Shown: one piece after another, positions 5,397 to 13,882 of the stretch
Position numbering within the stretch: the stretch's first letter is position 1
How the letters are laid out: each line of letters starts with the position of its first letter
Virus record (IMG/VR): IMGVR_UViG_3300033388_000839
Span: 1-26,928 of that record
Strand: one strand, 5' to 3'
Origin: a virus
Length of the DNA: 26,928 nucleotides
Notes under the pieces: generated by a model
Told to the model about the DNA's origin: nothing
The model's database searches: none
What the model saw: only the letters and a program-made list of their open reading frames with translations
Made by a program: the position numbers and the translations under genes

Positions 5397-7775
5397 ATGG
5401 GAACAAATATAAAAGATTTACCAAGGCAAAGAATACCTAGATCTAAGAAGACTCTTAAATGGGGTAAGGCTGTTATAGATGACTTAGAAAAGTTAACTAA
5501 TACAGATTCATATAACGGAAGGTCTAGTAACTTTAGAAAGCAAGTTAACTTTGACTTGTATAACGGAAAGATCAATAAAGAAGACTTTGAATACGTTGTA
5601 AATCCATATGGGTTTAAAGAAAACGAATTCCCTGCAACACTTCAGCATTATGATATTATATCTCCTAAAGTTAACCTATTATTAGGAGAAGAAGTAAAAA
5701 GACCTTTTACTTTTAGATGTATTGCTTCAAACTCAGACGCAGTTACAGAGCTAGAAAAGAAAAAACAAGCATTTGTAATAAAAACTTATCAAGACTATAT
5801 AGAAGCATTAGTAACCGGAGAAGATGTAGAAGAAGCTGAAAAAAGAGCTAAAGACATTAACAAATACTTAAAGTATTCATTTTCAGACATAAGAGAACGT
5901 ACTGGCCAAGATATTATTAACTATCTAATGCGAGAGCAAGATTTAGTATTTAAGTTTAACAAAGGATTTAAAGATGCTATTATATCAGGTGAAGAGATTT
6001 ATTTTACAGGAATAGTATCAGGAGAACCTACAATGAGAACTTGTAATCCATTAGATATTACAGTAGTAATGGATCCAAATAGTGACTTTATAGAAGATGC
6101 AGCTGTAGTTATAGAAGAAAGATGGATGTCTTTATCTTCGATTATAGATAACTATTATACTTCATTATCAGATAAAGAAGCTAGAAGACTTGAAGCTGAT
6201 TACGGAGCTGCAGGTAATAACTTTGGAGAAGATAATACTGCATACCCAGTATCCGATATACTGATGAAAGTAGATAACGGTTCTACTAGGTCAGCTAGAA
6301 ATTCTAAAGGTAAAAGAAACCAAGACGCAGACGGTAACATTAGAGTTTTAAGATGTGAATGGAAATCACAACGTAAAGTAGGATTCTTGTACATGATGGA
6401 AGACGGTATTGAAGTAGTAGAACTTGTAGATGAAAAGTTTGAAATACCAGAAGGAGTAGCTAAAGATACTGATGGATATTACCACTTTAACGATATGAGA
6501 CTTAAATGGTATTGGATATCTGAGTATTGGGAAGGTACTAAGATTGGTAAAGATATTTATGTAGATATACAGCCTAAACAAAATCAAAGAAGATCATTAG
6601 ATAATCCATCTAACTGTAAATCAGGATACACAGGGCTTATCTATAACGCTAGAAACTCTGAGTCAGTTTCATTAATAGATAGAATGAAGCCTTATCAATA
6701 TCTATATAATATTATATTCTATAGATTAGAACTAGCACTAGCTAAGAGTAAAGGTAAAGTAGCATTAATGGATGTTGCGCAGATACCTGGATCAGAAGGA
6801 TGGGATGTAGATAAATGGATGTATTACTTAGATGCAATGGGAATAATGTTTATTAATTCTGCTGAAGAAGGTAGAAATGGACAGACTTCTAACTTTAATC
6901 AATTCCAGTCTATTGATTTAACTATGGGTAACTACATACAAACACACATAGCTTTACTGGGACAAATAGAAGATAAAATAGGACAACTATCCGGAGTAAG
7001 TAGACAACGTGAGGGTCAAACTATGGCTTCTGAACTTGTAGGTAACGTAGAAAGATCTATATCACAATCCTCACACATTACAGAAATATGGTTCTACCAA
7101 CATAATGAAGTTAAACGAAGAGCTATAGAATCTTTAGTAGATGTTGCTAGAATAGCATGGAGAAACGGTAAAAAGATTAACTATGTAACTGATGATCTTG
7201 GAAGAGCGTTATTAAGTATAGATGGTACAGAGTTTGCCAATACTCAATATGGAGTACATGTAGGAAATTCAGCTAAAGATAATATGGCTTTAGAAACAGC
7301 TAAGCAGTTATTACAAACAGCTATTCAGTCTGATAAAGTTTCTTTATCTGAAGCAGTAACAGTTTTACAATCTGAATCTTTATCTGACATTAGAGTAGCA
7401 TTAGAGCAAGGAGAACAAGAACAACAGCAAAGAGTACAACAAGCTCAAGAATCTCAACAGAAATCTGCAGAAGCTATAAACCAAGCAATGCTACAAGATA
7501 AACAAGCTGATCGAGATTTACAAAGAGAGAAAAACATTAGAGATAATGAAACTAAATTACAAATAGCGTTTAAACCTGCAGATGCAGAAGTCCAGGATGA
7601 TTCATTAGAAATGGAAAGACTTAATTCAGCTAATCAACAGCATAGAGATAAGATGAATTTAGAAAGAGAAAAGCAAGCTGAAGTATCTAGAAAAAACCAA
7701 GCAGATCTTGAGTTAAAGCGTAGAGATTTAGAAATAAAGAAAAAAGCTGCAAATAATAAACCAAAAAGTACTTAA
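5397..7775 (+). CDS. Portal protein
   Basis: The portal forms the ring at the capsid vertex through which the terminase pumps DNA and to which the tail attaches. The 792-residue product lies directly after the large terminase and before the scaffold and capsid genes, as is usual. The N-terminal region (LQHYDIISPKVNLLLGEE, residues about 81-98) resembles the portal wing/clip start of large Bacteroidota-phage portals. A long helix-rich middle (about 450-600) contains the conserved-looking LSGVSRQREGQTMASELVGN. The last 110 residues are a glutamine- and charge-rich coiled coil (QQQRVQQAQESQQKSAEA) that probably forms the barrel lying inside the capsid. It is preceded by a 78-base leader with a possible promoter. 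Confidence 0.85.
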   Translation: MGTNIKDLPRQRIPRSKKTLKWGKAVIDDLEKLTNTDSYNGRSSNFRKQVNFDLYNGKINKEDFEYVVNPYGFKENEFPATLQHYDIISPKVNLLLGEEVKRPFTFRCIASNSDAVTELEKKKQAFVIKTYQDYIEALVTGEDVEEAEKRAKDINKYLKYSFSDIRERTGQDIINYLMREQDLVFKFNKGFKDAIISGEEIYFTGIVSGEPTMRTCNPLDITVVMDPNSDFIEDAAVVIEERWMSLSSIIDNYYTSLSDKEARRLEADYGAAGNNFGEDNTAYPVSDILMKVDNGSTRSARNSKGKRNQDADGNIRVLRCEWKSQRKVGFLYMMEDGIEVVELVDEKFEIPEGVAKDTDGYYHFNDMRLKWYWISEYWEGTKIGKDIYVDIQPKQNQRRSLDNPSNCKSGYTGLIYNARNSESVSLIDRMKPYQYLYNIIFYRLELALAKSKGKVALMDVAQIPGSEGWDVDKWMYYLDAMGIMFINSAEEGRNGQTSNFNQFQSIDLTMGNYIQTHIALLGQIEDKIGQLSGVSRQREGQTMASELVGNVERSISQSSHITEIWFYQHNEVKRRAIESLVDVARIAWRNGKKINYVTDDLGRALLSIDGTEFANTQYGVHVGNSAKDNMALETAKQLLQTAIQSDKVSLSEAVTVLQSESLSDIRVALEQGEQEQQQRVQQAQESQQKSAEAINQAMLQDKQADRDLQREKNIRDNETKLQIAFKPADAEVQDDSLEMERLNSANQQHRDKMNLEREKQAEVSRKNQADLELKRRDLEIKKKAANNKPKST

Positions 7776-7848
7776 ATAAAAGCTATAATAAAAGTACACT
7801 AACATTAACAATTACAGATATATAAATAAAATATAATTCAATAATAAC

Positions 7849-7856
7849 TAATTTTG
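7849..7856 (+). promoter_or_regulatory. Promoter -7 box TAATTTTG, predicted leaderless start
   Basis: TAATTTTG matches TAnnTTTG and ends five bases before the ATG at 7862, in the 86-base A/T-rich gap after the portal gene. The downstream bases TACAC then ATGGAT nearly repeat those at the HU-like gene promoter. No -33 TTG lies at the usual spacing. It would drive scaffold and capsid expression. Confidence 0.45.
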
Positions 7857-7861
7857 TACAC

Positions 7862-9031
7862 ATGGATATACAAGACAATACAAGTAACGGAATCCCAATG
7901 AACATGGGAGGAGCAAGTGAGATAGATGTAACTAGCGGAGGGGGAGAAGTAATTGACCCTAAACAAATAGCTGCAGAAATTTCTACACAACCAACTGAAG
8001 ATTTATCAAAGACTTCAGCTGAAGGGGACAATACGCCTCCACAAGAAGGAGAACCTTTACAAATCATTGATAAGACTAAAGACTTAGAAGATGACGAAGA
8101 TAAAGAACCTAAACCTACAGAAGATCCTGCACCTTCTCAAAAAACTAAAGAGTCAAATACAGATTCTGGAGAAGCAGAGACTTTTAAAATACTAGGATCT
8201 CACTTTAGTGAAGAGGGAATCTTAGAAGGATATACAGATGAAATGGAAAACACTCCTGAAGCTTTTCAAGAGTTGATTACTAAGACTGTAGAGAAACAGG
8301 TAGAAAACTATAAGAATAGTTTTGAGAATCCTATGACTAAGCAATTTTTAGAGTATATTGAAAACGGAGGTCAGCCAGGTCAGTTTATGGAACTTATGTC
8401 TGGTCCAGATTATAGCAAAATTACAGTTGAAGCAGTAGAAGATAATGATACTACAGCTAAGCAAGTATTAAGAGATTACTTTACAAAGCAAGGTGAAGAC
8501 CCTGCAGAAATAGAAGAAACAATAGAAGCATTTGAAGATGCTGGACATTTAGAGAAAAGAGCTAAATCAGCTTTAGGAAAGTTACAAGCTATCCAGGGTA
8601 AAGAAAGAGAGCAAGCATTAGAAGATCAAAAAGCAGCTAAGATTAAACAAGCTGAAAATGTTGAAAAATATGTAAGCGATCTTAAAACTACTATAGACTC
8701 TAAAGACAGCATTGGAGACTTTGCAATTAATAAAAAGACAAAATCTGAGTTCTTTGATTATATAACAAAGCCTGATCCTAAAACAGGACAAACTAAGTTA
8801 TATATGGATTCACAAGATCCAGAAAAACAACTTATGATGTCTTTCTATTACTTTAATAACTTTAACTTCGATAAACTTTCTAAGAAAGCTAAGAGTGAAG
8901 CTAATAAAGATTTAGCTGCAAAGTTATCTAACTTTACAGATCCTTCTAACAAACAAACTTCTAGAAAAACAACTCCAGTAGATAAAACAGGAGGAGATAA
9001 TCTAGCAGCATTAAAAGCAATATTTAAATAG
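7862..9031 (+). CDS. Putative capsid scaffold/internal head protein
   Basis: The 389 residues are strongly hydrophilic. Residues 1-105 are acidic, rich in Pro, Thr, Ser and Gly and probably disordered. From about 110 to 330 the chain is helical with long coiled-coil stretches (LGKLQAIQGKEREQALEDQ). The C-terminus ends in a small basic helix (DNLAALKAIFK), the type of element that in other scaffolds binds the capsid protein. There is no recognisable protease motif. Its position between portal and major capsid genes is the classic scaffold position. Functional assignment is by composition and order, not sequence family. The gene has its own promoter-like box just ahead. Confidence 0.7.
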   Translation: MDIQDNTSNGIPMNMGGASEIDVTSGGGEVIDPKQIAAEISTQPTEDLSKTSAEGDNTPPQEGEPLQIIDKTKDLEDDEDKEPKPTEDPAPSQKTKESNTDSGEAETFKILGSHFSEEGILEGYTDEMENTPEAFQELITKTVEKQVENYKNSFENPMTKQFLEYIENGGQPGQFMELMSGPDYSKITVEAVEDNDTTAKQVLRDYFTKQGEDPAEIEETIEAFEDAGHLEKRAKSALGKLQAIQGKEREQALEDQKAAKIKQAENVEKYVSDLKTTIDSKDSIGDFAINKKTKSEFFDYITKPDPKTGQTKLYMDSQDPEKQLMMSFYYFNNFNFDKLSKKAKSEANKDLAAKLSNFTDPSNKQTSRKTTPVDKTGGDNLAALKAIFK

Positions 9032-9058
9032 TATTAAACAACAAATAAAAATAAATTA

Positions 9059-10504
9059 ATGAACGCAGTAAATAATTTACAATTAACAAAGACTAAGTAT
9101 CATTCTGGGTTAACTCTTCAGAACCACTTATCTCAAGCATTCTTAACAGAGCCTGAGACTGTTTCTACAATGGTAGCACGTATCTACGGTAGGGCAGGTA
9201 TGAACCCTATTCAGTATTTAACTGATGGTATGGGTAGAAAAAAAGAATTAATGAATAGAGAGTACGATTGGTACTTACAAGGAGATGATGAAAAAGCAAT
9301 CGAAGTAATTGCATTTGACGGAGGTATTACTCCAACTACTCCAGGTATCAACAGACAGCCATTCTCTATTACTTTTGCAGAAAAGCACTTCGCTAACCAA
9401 GAAGTATTAGTAGCAGATGACCGTGCATACAGAGTTAGAGTACAGGAAGATCCTTACTTTGATGGTACTGGATGGGTTTACATTGTAAAGCTAACAGGTT
9501 CTGATGATGACTTTTTCATGGATCCAAACATGGTACAGCCAGGTAGACAGTTCTCTAAAGAATACACTACTGTACCAGAAATGTCTGTAGGTGGAAACAC
9601 TACTTTCAGTTCTCCATTCCAAATGAGAAATCATTTAACTACTTTAAGAAAAGGATACAAAGTATCTAGATCTGCAGCAACTGACGTATTAGTAATTTCT
9701 TTAAAAGACCCTGAGTCTGGACAAGAGTCTACATTATGGACACGTTACGCTGAATGGGAAGCTATGGCACAGTGGTACAAAGAAATCGAAAGATCTATTT
9801 GGTATGCTACTCACTCTAACAACGCACAGGGTGTAACTGATATGGTTGGAAACAACGGATTACCAGTTTACGAAGGTGCAGGTATTAGAGAGCAAATTGC
9901 TCCAGCAAACAGACGTAACTACACTAACTTAACTGAAGACATCATTAGACAATTCTTAATTGATTTATCTTATAATGTAACTCCAGAAGCAAGTAGAGAG
10001 TTTATGTGTTTCACAGGTGAATTTGGATTCGATGAATTTGATAAAGCTTTAAGAGAAGCAGCATCTCAATTTACATTAGTAGATTCTACTTTTATTACTG
10101 GTTCAGGACAAGAATTAGGATTAGGTGGACAGTTCAAGACTTACCAAGGTCTTAACGGAACTAAAATTACACTTAAGCACTTACCATTGTATGATGATCA
10201 AGTAATTAACAGACAGTTACACTTTAAGACTGCTAGACCAATCGAATCTTACAGATTTACTATCTTAGATTTTGGAATCCACGGAGGAGAGTCTAACATT
10301 GTTAAGTGTTATAAGAAAGATTCTGAAATGGTATTATGGCATACAGCTGGTTCTATTGATCCTTACGGAAACACAGCATCTTCTGTATCTACTATGAGAT
10401 CTAACAACGAGGATGGGTACGCTGTACACATGCTTACAGAATGTGGTATTATGATTAAAAACCCACTAGCTTGTGGAGAGTTAATCTGTATTGCTACTAA
10501 ATAG
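9059..10504 (+). CDS. Major capsid protein
   Basis: The 481-residue product follows portal and scaffold genes and begins after a 27-base, very A-rich leader, the efficient-translation type in Bacteroidota. Its makeup, with an N-terminal arm (LTLQNHLSQAFLTEPE), an extended beta region rich in Phe and Gly (about 90-190), a helical spine-like segment (about 225-245) and a C-terminal beta region, is consistent with a HK97-fold capsid subunit of the size seen in crAss-like and related phages (about 480-500). Codons are more uniform than in neighbouring genes, as expected for an abundant protein. A strong hairpin lies just after the stop, separating its transcript from the next genes. No obvious protease-cleaved leader can be identified. 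Confidence 0.88.
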   Translation: MNAVNNLQLTKTKYHSGLTLQNHLSQAFLTEPETVSTMVARIYGRAGMNPIQYLTDGMGRKKELMNREYDWYLQGDDEKAIEVIAFDGGITPTTPGINRQPFSITFAEKHFANQEVLVADDRAYRVRVQEDPYFDGTGWVYIVKLTGSDDDFFMDPNMVQPGRQFSKEYTTVPEMSVGGNTTFSSPFQMRNHLTTLRKGYKVSRSAATDVLVISLKDPESGQESTLWTRYAEWEAMAQWYKEIERSIWYATHSNNAQGVTDMVGNNGLPVYEGAGIREQIAPANRRNYTNLTEDIIRQFLIDLSYNVTPEASREFMCFTGEFGFDEFDKALREAASQFTLVDSTFITGSGQELGLGGQFKTYQGLNGTKITLKHLPLYDDQVINRQLHFKTARPIESYRFTILDFGIHGGESNIVKCYKKDSEMVLWHTAGSIDPYGNTASSVSTMRSNNEDGYAVHMLTECGIMIKNPLACGELICIATK

Positions 10505-10517
10505 TACAATTAAACTT

Positions 10518-10543
10518 AAGAGGGAGAGTAACATCTCCCTCTT
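10518..10543 (+). terminator. Hairpin terminator after the major capsid gene
   Basis: A perfect ten-base-pair stem (AAGAGGGAGA at 10518-10527 with TCTCCCTCTT at 10534-10543) closes a six-base loop. The following bases TATTA give only a short T-tract, so it may terminate partially or protect the capsid mRNA's 3' end, allowing some read-through. Confidence 0.75.
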
Positions 10544-10567
10544 TATTATAAATAATATAAAAACAAC

Positions 10568-11329
10568 ATGCAAGAACAAATCATTTTAAAATCATTAAAC
10601 AGACCAAACTGGGCAGGAATGTCTAGATATATGAAATGCCACGATACTATTGTAGCTGGTGTAGACCGTAGAGGATATAAAACAGGCCTTACAGAAAAAG
10701 AAGCAAAAGAACTAGAAAAAGAACTAGGGTATGAATCAGGAACATTAGCTCCTCACTCTAAATTCTTTAAAGAGTATGCAGTAGTACTTACAGGTAAGCC
10801 GTTACATTTAGATTTAAATGTACCGCAAGATAGATTAGATTATGCACTTATCAAAGCAAGTCCTAGATGTGCTAATTCTGTAAATGAAAAACACTTATGG
10901 CCAAAAGCTGAATATGTAGTGTTTGATAAAGAAGAAGACGCTAAAAGAGAAAATGCAACTATTGATAACGAAGCAAGAGCTATTCATACTTTTACGGAAT
11001 TATCTGCTAATCAAAAAAGAAACTACTTAAAGCTATTAGGTAAAGCTGCTGGAAATATGAGCGACTCTATAGTAACTAACGTACTATTTAAGATTGCTAA
11101 AGATCAACCAACTGAGTTTAATAGAATTTCTACAATGTCTGATTTTAAAACTAGAATTATGATTTATGATTTAGTTTCTGATAAGATAATTAAAGTTAAA
11201 GGAGGACATTACTTCTATAACGAAATTAGCTTAGGGCATGGTGAAGTAGATGCTGCTCGTTATTTAGACGATCCGCACAACCAAGAACTTAAGGTTGCTT
11301 TAAAAGGCAAGCTTGGTAAAAAGAAATAG
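10568..11329 (+). CDS. Unknown virion-region protein after the capsid gene (253 aa)
   Basis: It follows an A-rich leader after the capsid terminator. The N-terminal half carries a charged helix (EKEAKELEKELGYESGT, about 43-59) and a beta-like stretch (KEYAVVLTGKPLHLDL). The C-terminal half has helices (about 140-190) and then VKGGHYFYNEISLGHGEVDAA near 208-229, a recognisable element that in other phages lies near the end of similar post-capsid proteins, although I cannot name the family. A basic tail (KGKLGKKK) ends it. It lies between capsid and connector genes, so a head-decoration, head-completion or capsid-internal role is possible. The next gene starts three bases later. Confidence 0.7.
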   Translation: MQEQIILKSLNRPNWAGMSRYMKCHDTIVAGVDRRGYKTGLTEKEAKELEKELGYESGTLAPHSKFFKEYAVVLTGKPLHLDLNVPQDRLDYALIKASPRCANSVNEKHLWPKAEYVVFDKEEDAKRENATIDNEARAIHTFTELSANQKRNYLKLLGKAAGNMSDSIVTNVLFKIAKDQPTEFNRISTMSDFKTRIMIYDLVSDKIIKVKGGHYFYNEISLGHGEVDAARYLDDPHNQELKVALKGKLGKKK

Positions 11330-11332
11330 ATA

Positions 11333-12211
11333 ATGAACGTATCTCAAATGCATAATGCAATACGAATCCTAGTGGACAAAATGGACTCACTAGGATTTGT
11401 TAATATAGAGCCTAGCGAAATTGACTTCTATTTAAATAGAGCAATGGAAAGGTTTATAAAGACAAGAGCTTTAGGACCTAATGCAGGAGGTAAAGGATTT
11501 GAGGAAACTCAAAAGAGAATGGATGATTTACGTAATGTAACTAAAAACGCCATTCTTACTCCAGACCCAGTATCTGTAGATAATAAGCCAAATGGTAGAT
11601 TTGTAACTCTACCAACTGATTTATCAGATACGTATTGGTTTTCTATAAATGAAGAAGCTAATATATTAGTGGAATCATGCAACTCTAACATAACTTCTGG
11701 GGACATTAGTACAGGTGTAACGTACTTAGTTTCTTCAGGTAGTATTATATATAACTCAGTTACTTATAACGCAGGAGAATTGTTTACAGGAGTTACAGGA
11801 GATGTAGGAGGTAGTCCATTTGAAATTAAAACATTTACAGGAACAGGAACTGTTAAAGCTACAGAGCTTAAAAGGGTAGAGGTTAAGCCTATACAACACG
11901 ATGATTATAATAAAGTAGTAAACGACCCATTTAATAAGCCAGTAGTATCTAATCAGTTTAATCAACTAAATCGTCTTCAGTTAGGAGGCAAGATGGAAAT
12001 ACTATTACCGGAAGGAAATACATTCTTAGATTATTATATAATAAGATACATTAGGAAACCGTTAGATATTTCATTAACTTCGCTAACAGATTGCGAATTA
12101 GCTGATCATACACATCAAGAGATTGTTGATATGGCTGCTTCAAGTATATTAGAAACGATTGAGTCTGGGCGTTATCAGACTAACTTAAATGAGCTTAATA
12201 AGCTTGAGTAA
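11333..12211 (+). CDS. Head-tail connector (neck) protein with inserted beta-domain
   Basis: The N-terminal 50 residues (VDKMDSLGFVNIEPSEIDFY onward) match the helical start of connector/ring proteins of Bacteroidota phages, which stack below the portal. Residues 84-117 and 178-205 (RVEVKPIQHDDYNKVVNDPF) resemble the two halves of the connector beta-core. Between them, about 118-176, lies a Gly/Thr/Ser-rich beta segment (GVTYLVSSGSIIYNSVTYNA, then GELFTGVTG) that looks like an inserted surface domain. The C-terminus (CELADHTHQEIVDMAASSIL) is helical again. The family assignment is by pattern and position. The gene starts three bases after its upstream neighbour. Confidence 0.65.
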   Translation: MNVSQMHNAIRILVDKMDSLGFVNIEPSEIDFYLNRAMERFIKTRALGPNAGGKGFEETQKRMDDLRNVTKNAILTPDPVSVDNKPNGRFVTLPTDLSDTYWFSINEEANILVESCNSNITSGDISTGVTYLVSSGSIIYNSVTYNAGELFTGVTGDVGGSPFEIKTFTGTGTVKATELKRVEVKPIQHDDYNKVVNDPFNKPVVSNQFNQLNRLQLGGKMEILLPEGNTFLDYYIIRYIRKPLDISLTSLTDCELADHTHQEIVDMAASSILETIESGRYQTNLNELNKLE

Positions 12212-12244
12212 TTTAAACAATATAAATAACCTAAATTATTAAAA

Positions 12245-13234
12245 ATGGTAAGAGACGTAGTAACACATTTATTAATTGGAGAAGATGTAGCACAAGACGC
12301 TACTAGTTTAGCAAACTTAGACGCAGGAGAAATCTTGTTTATTGATAAAGGAGGAAATCCTTTAGATAAATCAGCTTTAACAGAGTTAGCACCTAATGAG
12401 CCTTTTTATATAGCAGAAGGTAAAAAAGGAACAGCTACAAAACATATAGTTAGTCCTAGATTAACTAAGGCAAGTATTACTGCATATAGAGGATCAAGCT
12501 ATGCAGCAGAAGTTCAGCAAGTATCTTATATCGGAGATAATGGAAATACTACAGGAGATATTAACGTGTTAAATAACACTGAGTATGCTTTAACAATTTC
12601 TTTTGGATACGATAAAGACATTTATTCTCAACGTAGAAATATTAGAAGATTTAACTATACTTCTAGTGCTGCTGAAACTGTAACTGGAATTGTAAATGCT
12701 TTTGTAACTATGATGAATAAAGATAAAGACTTTGCAAGACAAGCTGTAGCTGAAGTTGAAACAGGCGGAGGCGGTAAAGGTATTAAAATTACAGGTAAAA
12801 ATTTACCAGATTCTAACACTGAAAAGCCTTTATTAGTTTCTTTTGAAATTACTTTAGAATTAGGATTTGACGCTACTGTATTATTAGATGAATTCGGATA
12901 CGATCAGTCTGTAGCACCTAAGCCAGGCGTTGGTGATTTTGATTCTATTAAAGCATTAGAAAGAAACGGATTAGGATTTACTGTAGGTCAAACTAACTTA
13001 CGTAAGTTTCCTATTGTAGGACCTGATTCTAGAGTATCTCCTACAGGTACTTATGACATGTACGTTATTGATTACTTTAACGAGCATAAAAGCGGTGAGA
13101 TTGGACTAGGAGCTACACGTAAAGCATACGGTCAGATTATAATTGCAAATAACATTGCAACTACTGTTAATAGTACTACCGGAGAATTAGAATCTAGAAT
13201 AGAAGCAGCTTCAGGGATAACTGTTAACTTGTAA
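12245..13234 (+). CDS. Putative major virion protein, possibly tail tube or decoration
   Basis: The 329-residue product follows an A-rich leader and is followed by a strong terminator, as is the capsid gene, which suggests high and separately tuned expression. It is Gly/Thr/Asn-rich and beta-dominated, with one predicted helix around 137-160 (ETVTGIVNAFVTMMNKDK) leading into AVAEVETGGGGKGIKITGK. That helix-then-strand pattern occurs in phage tail tube/sheath-type modules and is echoed in the gene at 14673. The C-terminal 70 residues (TGTYDMYVIDYFNEHKSGEI and beyond) look like a beta-domain. Whether it is tail tube, tail sheath-like or head decoration cannot be told here. Confidence 0.65.
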   Translation: MVRDVVTHLLIGEDVAQDATSLANLDAGEILFIDKGGNPLDKSALTELAPNEPFYIAEGKKGTATKHIVSPRLTKASITAYRGSSYAAEVQQVSYIGDNGNTTGDINVLNNTEYALTISFGYDKDIYSQRRNIRRFNYTSSAAETVTGIVNAFVTMMNKDKDFARQAVAEVETGGGGKGIKITGKNLPDSNTEKPLLVSFEITLELGFDATVLLDEFGYDQSVAPKPGVGDFDSIKALERNGLGFTVGQTNLRKFPIVGPDSRVSPTGTYDMYVIDYFNEHKSGEIGLGATRKAYGQIIIANNIATTVNSTTGELESRIEAASGITVNL

Positions 13235-13255
13235 AAGCTAATTAACTAAATACCC

Positions 13256-13291
13256 AAAGGGAGGACGGTCTTGAATCTTCCTCCCTTTTTT
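13256..13291 (+). terminator. Rho-independent terminator
   Basis: AAAGGGAGGA at 13256-13265 pairs perfectly with TCCTCCCTTT at 13279-13288 around a 13-base loop, and the run of six T ends at 13291. This separates the head/neck genes from the tail-fibre genes. Confidence 0.85.
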
Positions 13292-13309
13292 ATTTTAAAC
13301 TAAAAACAA

Positions 13310-13876
13310 ATGGCGTTAGAATTAAAATTTAGCATATGTATAACAGATAACTGTAAAGCAATAAACTTTAGAGATATTACTGGGATATATGATGCTACAA
13401 CAAATGCAGGCGGATGGGGAGACACAGTTAATACTACAGATGCTACAGGGGAGTCTTTAATAGTAACTAGTCCAGGAGGAACTACTTATCCTTCGTTTGA
13501 TCTAGATACTTTAGGATTTCCAACAGATAATGCGTACTTACCAAAAGAAATAAAAGCTTCAGATATAGATTCTTCATTAACATCTTTTACAGATGGATTT
13601 TGGAAGTTTACATATGTAGTAGAAACTGAAGGAGGTACATATAACCAAACAAAGACTTTCTTCTTTTACTGTAATATAAAAAAACAAGTAAATGCTTTAA
13701 TAGCAGCTTTAAGATTATCTGATTGTACGTGTGACTCTGAGAAAGTATTAAGAGCTACCCAAATGCATTCCTATTTACTAGCATTAGAATATGCAGTAGG
13801 ATTAGGAGATACTGTAAGTGCTAATGAACTATACACAGCATTACAGAGATTAATAAATTGTTCAATTTGTAAATAA
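13310..13876 (+). CDS. Unknown tail-region protein with C-terminal cysteine cluster (188 aa)
   Basis: It begins after an A-rich leader (AAACTAAAAACAAATG). The first 130 residues are a beta-rich, Gly/Thr-rich domain containing CITDNCK near the start and FFFYCNIKK at its end. The last 50 residues carry a helical, Cys-bearing domain, LSDCTCDSEK ... LINCSICK, which looks like a compact cysteine cluster able to bind metal or form disulfides. I have a general memory of similar Cys-tailed proteins beside fibre genes in Bacteroidota phages, but no named family. It is the first gene after the terminator and lies next to a collagen-like fibre, so a tail-adaptor role is plausible. Confidence 0.65.
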   Translation: MALELKFSICITDNCKAINFRDITGIYDATTNAGGWGDTVNTTDATGESLIVTSPGGTTYPSFDLDTLGFPTDNAYLPKEIKASDIDSSLTSFTDGFWKFTYVVETEGGTYNQTKTFFFYCNIKKQVNALIAALRLSDCTCDSEKVLRATQMHSYLLALEYAVGLGDTVSANELYTALQRLINCSICK

Positions 13877-13882
13877 TATATA

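Noticed and set aside
5316-10504. TAG stop reassignment, known in some crAss-like phages
   Set aside because: terL, the scaffold gene and the capsid gene end in TAG at the expected protein lengths, and a TGA also ends the HU-like gene, so the standard code fits.
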